NCBI GenBank assembly: GCA_041662605.1
Contig: JBAZSD010000003.1
Coordinates: forward strand, 1 to 64,000
Direction: 5' to 3'
From: Desulfomonilaceae bacterium
GTDB taxonomy: Bacteria > Desulfobacterota > Desulfomonilia > Desulfomonilales > Desulfomonilaceae
DNA length: 64,000 nt
Shown here: positions 58,702-64,000 of the stretch, one piece after another
How positions within the stretch are numbered: the first letter of the stretch is position 1
How the letters are laid out: each line of letters starts with the position of its first letter
Notes under the pieces: generated by a model
Told to the model about the DNA's origin: nothing
The model's database searches: none
Seen by the model: only the letters and a program-made list of their open reading frames with translations
Program-made: the position numbers and the translations under genes

Positions 58702-59742
58702 ATGTCAAATTATATAGAGGAGCAAGCAGAGCCGCTTGTTGACACGACCGTTCAAAAGGCTCAGACCAACCGCGAACAGTATTCGCTTAACCGCATACTC
58801 AGCTCAATAATTATTTTTTCGTTAGCAGGGGTTTTGCTTTACGCCGGGGCCACGCTCTTTTCCGATCATGAGCGAATTCTGCATGCAATATCACTATTTC
58901 CTCTTCGTGACCTGGGCATGGTGTTGGGCCTTGTCACTGCAGGATGGCTCATTAGGGGATGGAGATTCCACTACTATCTCGTAAACATTGGAGCCGGAGT
59001 TCCTTTCATGTACGCTACAAGCGCTTTCCTGGCCGGTTTTGCGCTAACAGGTACGCCTGGAAAAGTCGGAGAAGCGATGAAAGGGGTTTTCTTGAAGCGG
59101 GATTACGGAGTGTCTGTCACTCGGGTAGTTGGTATTGTTGTTGTAGAACGTCTGATGGATCTCTTTGCGGTCCTGATTCTTGGGTCCTTCTCTTTGCTCT
59201 TTTTTGAAGGATGGAGAAGCCTATTCCTGGCTTTGGCCGGAGTCGTCATTGCCGCCGGTGCTTTTCTCTGCCTGGAGAGGCTTTATCGACCGATACTTGA
59301 AGCCATGGAGCGCCTGCCAGTTGTGTCATGGTTTGCTGCCAGAGCCTTGAGGATATTGTTGTCCGGCAAGGATTTAATGAAACCCAGAATTTTCCTGCTC
59401 GGTCTTCTTGTTTCAGTCATTGCGTGGTCAATGGAATCCCTGTCAATGTTTATCGTGATGAAAGGATTCGGACTGCCGGCAAGTGTGACGGAAGCTAATT
59501 TCGTATACTGCTTTTCGACGATATTGGGAGCGCTGTCTATGCTTCCTGGTGGTATCGGCGGAACTGAGGCAGGGATGATGGGTCTTTTCGCTTATCTCGG
59601 AATATCCTATTCAAGAGGTCTTCCTGCGGTTATTCTGATTCGGGTCTGCACTCTGTGGTATGCTATTTTTGTGGGAATGGCGGTCAGCGTGTATCTTCTC
59701 GCGTCTGGAAAGGCTCGAGCGTCCCATGATTGTCCATCATAG
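58702..59742 (+). CDS. Flippase-like membrane protein (lysylphosphatidylglycerol synthase TM / UPF0104 type)
   Basis: 346 residues, seven to eight membrane helices. G-Y-(L/W)-L-R-G-W-R-F-H-Y-Y region near residue 90, F-L-A-G-F-A-L-T-G-T-P-G-K-V-G-E, then V-E-R-L-M-D-L-F-A-V, and M-L-P-G-G-I-G-G-T-E-A-G-M are the blocks of the LPG_synthase_TM family, which moves or holds lipid-linked substrates in the envelope. It partners plausibly with the PAP2 protein upstream. Confidence 0.88.
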   Translation: MSNYIEEQAEPLVDTTVQKAQTNREQYSLNRILSSIIIFSLAGVLLYAGATLFSDHERILHAISLFPLRDLGMVLGLVTAGWLIRGWRFHYYLVNIGAGVPFMYATSAFLAGFALTGTPGKVGEAMKGVFLKRDYGVSVTRVVGIVVVERLMDLFAVLILGSFSLLFFEGWRSLFLALAGVVIAAGAFLCLERLYRPILEAMERLPVVSWFAARALRILLSGKDLMKPRIFLLGLLVSVIAWSMESLSMFIVMKGFGLPASVTEANFVYCFSTILGALSMLPGGIGGTEAGMMGLFAYLGISYSRGLPAVILIRVCTLWYAIFVGMAVSVYLLASGKARASHDCPS

Positions 59743-59973
59743 TGAATTTTGTAAATATTGATTCTATCTTTTGAAATATTGACTAAGCCGCTTAAATTCT
59801 GCTAGAGTAACGATATTCAGGAGTCCATTGCAGGATTTGAATGATTACAATGGGGAACAAATGCTGGATCGGGCTTTTCTGGCGCCATGATGTTCCGCCC
59901 CGAATCTGAGTCGATTTCAAAGCGCCCATCCATCCCCCTGAATAGGGGACTTATTTCATTAGGAGTAGCTAAA

Positions 59974-61146
59974 ATGAGTGACGAATATGATGTTGAACTA
60001 ACCCAAGAACATATAATGCTACGTGATATGGTCCGGAAATTCGCCGCCAACGAAATTGCCCCAACAGTGGACCAGGATGAAAATGAACACCGTTTTCAGC
60101 GCGAACTCGTTACCAAAATGGGGGAACTTGGTCTTTTCGGGTGCCCCGTGCCTGAAGAGTACGGGGGTAACGGCATGGGTTACCTGGCCCATGCGATAGT
60201 AACCGAAGAAATCGGTAGGGCGTCCGGCTCGCTCAGAGTGGCGTTCAACATGCAGACAATGGGAACGGCCATGTCGATCTTGAAGTGGGGCAGCGAAGAA
60301 CTTAAGAAAAAATACATTCCAGCGCTTATGTCGGCTGAAATTCTTGGATGTTTTGGCATTACCGAGCCCGACGCAGGATCAGACACCGCCGCCATGATGA
60401 CGACAGCCGTCCGGGACGGAGATGAATACGTCCTTAATGGCCAAAAGATGTGGATAACCTGGTCTCCGGTGGCCAACATGGCCATTGTCTTCGCTATGAC
60501 CGACAAGAAGGCTAAACACAACGGAATGAGCGTGTTTGTGATGGACATGGACTCTCCCGGTGTTTCAACGAAGGCCATCAAGGAAAAACTGGGCATATGG
60601 GCCTGCCCTACCGGTGAGATCATAATGGAAGATGTCCGGGTTCCTGCAAAGAATCGTTTGGGAGAAGAAGGCAAGGGCTTTGGCTACCTGATGAAGGAGT
60701 TGATTAGCACCCGGCTTTCTGCCGCCGCCGGCGCCGTTGGGTCATGTCAGGCAGCGTTGGATGAAGCGATAAAATACGCCACCGAACGCAGGCAGTTTGG
60801 TAAATCTATAGCTGAATTCCAGATGGTTCAGGAAGTGATAGCCAGGATGGTAGCTGAAACGGAGGCGGCGCGGGCTCTCGTCTGGCGGTGCGCTATTCAG
60901 AAGGACAAGGGCCTGGTGAACAACATGCGGGAAACTGTGCTTGCGAAGTTTTACGCTTGTAGAGCCGCTGACGAAGTCCCGAATCTTGCTCTTGAAGTGC
61001 TTAGCGCTTATGGATATTCGAATGAATACCCGATCGCGCGTATTTTGAGAGACGGCAAGGTGTACAAGATCCTTGAAGGCGCCACGAACATTATGAAAAT
61101 GATCATAGCCACGGATGCGCTTGGATTGAAAAAGGCGAACAGATGA
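59974..61146 (+). CDS. Acyl-CoA dehydrogenase
   Basis: 390 residues. FAD/substrate blocks: L-G-C-F-G-I-T-E-P-D-A-G-S-D, W-I-T-W-S-P-V-A-N-M-A, R-Q-F-G-K-S-I-A-E-F-Q, and K-I-L-E-G-A-T-N-I-M-K, the last with the usual catalytic-base region. It oxidises an acyl-CoA to the 2-enoyl-CoA and passes electrons to ETF; the acyl group is unknown. ATG 59974 is used because AGGAG lies about eight bases upstream; the open frame before it has no family similarity. A terminator hairpin follows at 61207. Confidence 0.93.
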   Translation: MSDEYDVELTQEHIMLRDMVRKFAANEIAPTVDQDENEHRFQRELVTKMGELGLFGCPVPEEYGGNGMGYLAHAIVTEEIGRASGSLRVAFNMQTMGTAMSILKWGSEELKKKYIPALMSAEILGCFGITEPDAGSDTAAMMTTAVRDGDEYVLNGQKMWITWSPVANMAIVFAMTDKKAKHNGMSVFVMDMDSPGVSTKAIKEKLGIWACPTGEIIMEDVRVPAKNRLGEEGKGFGYLMKELISTRLSAAAGAVGSCQAALDEAIKYATERRQFGKSIAEFQMVQEVIARMVAETEAARALVWRCAIQKDKGLVNNMRETVLAKFYACRAADEVPNLALEVLSAYGYSNEYPIARILRDGKVYKILEGATNIMKMIIATDALGLKKANR

Positions 61147-61206
61147 TGGCATAAAGCTCATGTTCCTGGGGGCCTGACACACCTCGCCCCCCATGGCCAT
61201 TCTTCG

Positions 61207-61262
61207 GAGGATTGGACGAAGCTTGACAAATTTGTCATCTTTCCCAATCCTCTTTATTTTTC
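61207..61262 (+). terminator. Terminator-like hairpin after the acyl-CoA dehydrogenase
   Basis: GAGGATTGG pairs with CCAATCCTC across a loop that itself contains the palindrome TGACAAATTTGTCA, followed by TTTATTTTT. It separates the dehydrogenase from the tgt cluster. Confidence 0.75.
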
Positions 61263-61301
61263 AAATGGCGACCCTTAGTTTCCGGAAAATTGGCTTGCTT
61301 A

Positions 61302-62420
61302 ATGGCGTTTAATTTCTCCATCACTCATCAACATATTGGATCTAAAGCTCGAACAGGGCGCCTGTCACTGACTCCCGCTGAAATAGAGACACCTGCGTTC
61401 ATGCCTGTAGGCACTCTCGCGGCGGTAAAAGCCGTGGCCCCTGATATAGTGTGGGATACAGGATATCGACTCATACTGGCTAACGCCTATCACCTTTACC
61501 TGAGGCCCGGCCATGAATTGATCGAACGCCTCGGTGGGCTTAGAGAATTCATGAACTGGCAGGGCGCTATCCTAACGGACAGTGGCGGCTTTCAGGTGTT
61601 CAGCCTGGCCAAATTAAGAAAAATCAGTGATGAGGGTGTTCTGTTCCAATCTCATATTGATGGATCAACTCATCTGTTCACTCCGGAACTGAGCCTGGCT
61701 GTTCAGGAAGCTCTTGGCGCGGATATAATAATGGTCCTTGACGATGTCAGAGGTTATCCAGTATCTGAAAAAGAGGCGCTGGAGGCTGTCAACCGGACAA
61801 CAGAATGGGCGGCGCGGTCAATTGCCGCCAAAAAAAAAGTTGACCCTGCGTTGTTCGGCATAGTACAAGGATCGATGTTTCCTGATCTCAGGAGGTTGAG
61901 CGCACAAGGGTTGACCTCACTGGGATTTGATGGCTATGCTATAGGCGGCCTGAGTGTGGGGGAACCTCACGAACTGATGGTCGAAGTCATTGACACGACC
62001 ATCAGTTGTTTACCTGAGAATAAGCCTCGGTACCTGATGGGAGTCGGCATGCCGCTCGATATTGTCGAAGCGACCATCATGGGTGTAGATTTGTTCGACT
62101 GTGTCCTGCCCACTAGAAACGCTCGAAACGCAAATCTGTTCACATCATCGGGCCGATTGAACATACGCAATGCGAGGTATCGGGAAGATCACGGTCCGGT
62201 GGATCCCCTTTGTGGTTGCGTTTTGTGCCGGAATTATTCAAGGGCTTATCTACGACATCTATTTCGGGAGAAAGAGATTTTCGGTTTTAATTTGGCTACT
62301 ATCCACAATCTGAACTTTTATTATCGGCTCATGTCTGATATTAGAACCGCCATTAGTGAAAATCGTTTGAATTCTTTGCTGAAGCAGTACTCATTCCAAA
62401 CGGAGGATATCGATGATTGA
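61302..62420 (+). CDS. tgt: tRNA-guanine transglycosylase
   Basis: 372 residues. E-T-P-A-F-M-P-V-G-T, L-T-D-S-G-G-F-Q-V-F-S-L, G-I-V-Q-G-S, F-D-C-V-L-P-T-R-N-A-R (catalytic Asp) and the zinc site C-G-C-V-L-C-R-N-Y-S-R-A-Y-L-R-H-L. It swaps guanine-34 for preQ1 in tRNA during queuosine synthesis. ATG 61302 is used rather than the in-frame TTG at 61290. It overlaps the yajC start by a few bases, so the cluster is co-transcribed. Confidence 0.97.
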   Translation: MAFNFSITHQHIGSKARTGRLSLTPAEIETPAFMPVGTLAAVKAVAPDIVWDTGYRLILANAYHLYLRPGHELIERLGGLREFMNWQGAILTDSGGFQVFSLAKLRKISDEGVLFQSHIDGSTHLFTPELSLAVQEALGADIIMVLDDVRGYPVSEKEALEAVNRTTEWAARSIAAKKKVDPALFGIVQGSMFPDLRRLSAQGLTSLGFDGYAIGGLSVGEPHELMVEVIDTTISCLPENKPRYLMGVGMPLDIVEATIMGVDLFDCVLPTRNARNANLFTSSGRLNIRNARYREDHGPVDPLCGCVLCRNYSRAYLRHLFREKEIFGFNLATIHNLNFYYRLMSDIRTAISENRLNSLLKQYSFQTEDIDD

Positions 62421-62757
62421 TTTGGCTTACGCCATGGGTTCTCAGACCGGACAGGCAGGTGGAGACGGGATGCAGTCTTTGATCCAGTTTCTGCCTATAG
62501 TTCTCATTTTTGTTGTGTTTTACTTCCTGCTCATTAGACCCCAGCAAAAAAAGGCAAAAGACCACAAAGTGATGCTTGAGAACATTAAAAAAGGCGACAG
62601 CGTTATCACCCAGGGCGGTGTTTATGGAAAAGTCGCGGCTATTCAGGATCAGATCGTGGTCCTTGAAATTGCCGACAAGGTTCGGGTTCGTGTAGCCAGG
62701 CCATACATCGCCGGATTGGCTTCAACACCTCCTCCCCCTGTGGAACCGAATGCCTGA
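62413..62757 (+). CDS. yajC: Preprotein translocase accessory subunit YajC
   Basis: 114 residues. One membrane helix (F-L-P-I-V-L-I-F-V-V-F-Y-F-L-L), then I-R-P-Q-Q-K-K-A-K-D-H, and the domain I-K-K-G-D-S-V-I-T-Q-G-G-V-Y-G-K-V. It joins SecD and SecF on the Sec translocon. Overlaps tgt by eight bases and precedes secD by 13. Confidence 0.96.
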   Translation: MIDLAYAMGSQTGQAGGDGMQSLIQFLPIVLIFVVFYFLLIRPQQKKAKDHKVMLENIKKGDSVITQGGVYGKVAAIQDQIVVLEIADKVRVRVARPYIAGLASTPPPPVEPNA

Positions 62758-62770
62758 GGAGACACAGTAG

Positions 62771-64000
62771 ATGATAGAGAGTCTCAAGACCAGATTTGTA
62801 ATAATATTTTCCGTTTTGGCAATATGCCTTTTTTTGATTTATCCTTCGATTGGCCCAGTGCCCGCAATATGGTCCAAGTATTTGCCGGATAGCCCTATCA
62901 GGCTTGGACTGGATCTGCAAGGCGGCCTTTACCTTGTTCTGGAAGTGCAGGTAGAGAAAGCTGTGGAAGCCGTCGTTGATCAAACGATGCTGGAAGCCTC
63001 CAGCCTAATGAAGGATGAGCGGATCAGGTATGTAGATTTACATCGAAATTCTGCGGATTCGTTTGTCATATCTTTCAAGGATCCCGACCAGGCTTCCTTG
63101 TTTGACCAAAAGGTACTGGAAAAGCTCTCCAGCTTTAAAAAGATTTCATCGGGACAAACCGACAAGGGATTCGAAACCGAGTTGCAGCTTGACCCCAAGA
63201 CAGTAGAATCAATCAAGCAAAAAGCCGTCAGACAGGCGGTCGACACGATTCGGAATCGAGTAGACGCGTTTGGCGTGGCCGAACCTGACGTTGTCATCCA
63301 GGGCACGGATAGGATTGTAGTACAGTTGCCGGGACTGAAAGAGGACGTCAACAGGGCCATTGACATAATAAGACGTACCGCTCGACTGGAATTCAGGCTT
63401 GTCGATGAAAAAGGAGACCTCAGCGCTGCTCTGAAAGGGGCTGTTCCTCCGGGTGATGAAATCCTTTATCAGCTTGACAAGAATCCAAGAACCGGAGCTG
63501 TTACCCGGACACCTTTTCTGGTCAAGAAACAAGTCCTGCTGACTGGCGATTTGCTTACAGACGCCAGGGTTCATCCCGACCATACCGGTCGCATGACAAT
63601 CGGGATGGATTTTAACCGGCTTGGGGCGCAGCAGTTTGAAAGAATAACAGGAGAACACGTTCGGGAGCGACTTGCCATTGTACTAGACAACAGGGTCTAT
63701 TCCGCTCCTGTGATCAAAGACCGTATTTCTGGCGGATCAGCTATCATAGAGGGTATGTTTTCTCCTGACGAGGCTCACGACCTCGCTCTAGTCCTGAGGG
63801 CCGGTTCGCTTCCTGCGCCCGTTAAGATCCTGGAAAACCGCTCGGTTGGACCATCCCTGGGGGAAGACTCGATAAAAGCGGGAAGAAACGCGATAGTTTT
63901 AGGCATGCTCCTGATAGTCATCTGTATCGCGCTTTATTATAAGTGGTCTGGACTTGTAGCCGATATAGCCCTGTTTTTTAACCTAATATTGATTTTCGCA
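62771..64000 (+). CDS. secD: Protein translocase subunit SecD, 3' end outside window
   Basis: The first 410 residues are visible. An N-terminal helix, then G-L-D-L-Q-G-G-L-Y-L-V-L, the P1 domain with R-N-R-V-D-A-F-G-V-A-E-P, and the start of the membrane part (L-V-L-R-A-G-S-L-P-A-P-V, V-G-P-S-L-G-E-D-S) match SecD. It uses the proton gradient to pull exported proteins through. GAGGAG lies upstream of ATG 62771. The gene continues past the right edge; secF is expected after it. Confidence 0.96.
   Translation, partial: MIESLKTRFVIIFSVLAICLFLIYPSIGPVPAIWSKYLPDSPIRLGLDLQGGLYLVLEVQVEKAVEAVVDQTMLEASSLMKDERIRYVDLHRNSADSFVISFKDPDQASLFDQKVLEKLSSFKKISSGQTDKGFETELQLDPKTVESIKQKAVRQAVDTIRNRVDAFGVAEPDVVIQGTDRIVVQLPGLKEDVNRAIDIIRRTARLEFRLVDEKGDLSAALKGAVPPGDEILYQLDKNPRTGAVTRTPFLVKKQVLLTGDLLTDARVHPDHTGRMTIGMDFNRLGAQQFERITGEHVRERLAIVLDNRVYSAPVIKDRISGGSAIIEGMFSPDEAHDLALVLRAGSLPAPVKILENRSVGPSLGEDSIKAGRNAIVLGMLLIVICIALYYKWSGLVADIALFFNLILIFA

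Overview
The window looks like a chromosomal segment of an anaerobic Desulfobacterota-type (former Deltaproteobacteria, Desulfomonile/Syntrophobacter-like) bacterium. This is inference. The basis is a split methylmalonyl-CoA mutase with MeaB, DUF169, several PAS-containing signalling proteins, an apparent selenocysteine-containing protein, and moderate GC with many gene remnants between intact genes.

Layout. 0-5 kb (minus strand): small stress-type proteins (CsbD, PRC-barrel), an Fe superoxide dismutase, an Nramp metal transporter and a secreted protein. Two gene remnants lie among them. 4.6-10.8 kb: a minus-strand signalling operon (sensor kinase, CheY-like receiver, sigma54 enhancer-binding protein). 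It sits beside a small-protein family and three copies of a duplicated intergenic segment, each carrying a very good sigma54 -24/-12 site. These segments appear to join the regulator to its targets. 11-21 kb: flavin reductase, CDF transporter, the Cys form of an AF1514-like small protein, an IS256-type remnant, a PAS histidine kinase, a third member of the small-protein family, SYLF/YSC84 and YidB-like proteins, a methyltransferase and an NAD(P)H oxidoreductase. 21-33 kb: large arylsulfatase, crotonase, GlxA-type regulator, DUF3795, a metallophosphoesterase with an inserted membrane domain, an RRM protein with a clean terminator, a GNAT protein, a PRTase-CE-like protein and an RluA pseudouridine synthase.

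33.3-40.1 kb: a GC-richer plus-strand sugar operon (periplasmic binding protein, two-domain ATPase, permease, fucose-isomerase-like enzyme, FGGY pentulose kinase). It probably takes up a sugar and converts it to a ketose phosphate. 40-51 kb: acyl-CoA-type genes (two MaoC hydratases, methylmalonyl-CoA mutase alpha/beta plus MeaB), an MBL hydrolase, a DUF1499 protein, a zinc alcohol dehydrogenase and a TetR gene each carrying an in-frame amber codon, and 3-methyladenine glycosylase. At 41968-42279 is the best single discovery: an AF1514-like ORF with an in-frame TGA exactly where its Cys paralogue in this same window has cysteine. 51-64 kb: two translationally coupled condensation-type acyltransferases, an orphan Cas6, DUF169, tRNA-Glu and tRNA-Lys, envelope genes (PAP2, flippase-like membrane protein), an acyl-CoA dehydrogenase, and the housekeeping cluster tgt-yajC-secD, which runs off the end.

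All functional calls rest on reading motifs by eye. No database search was run.
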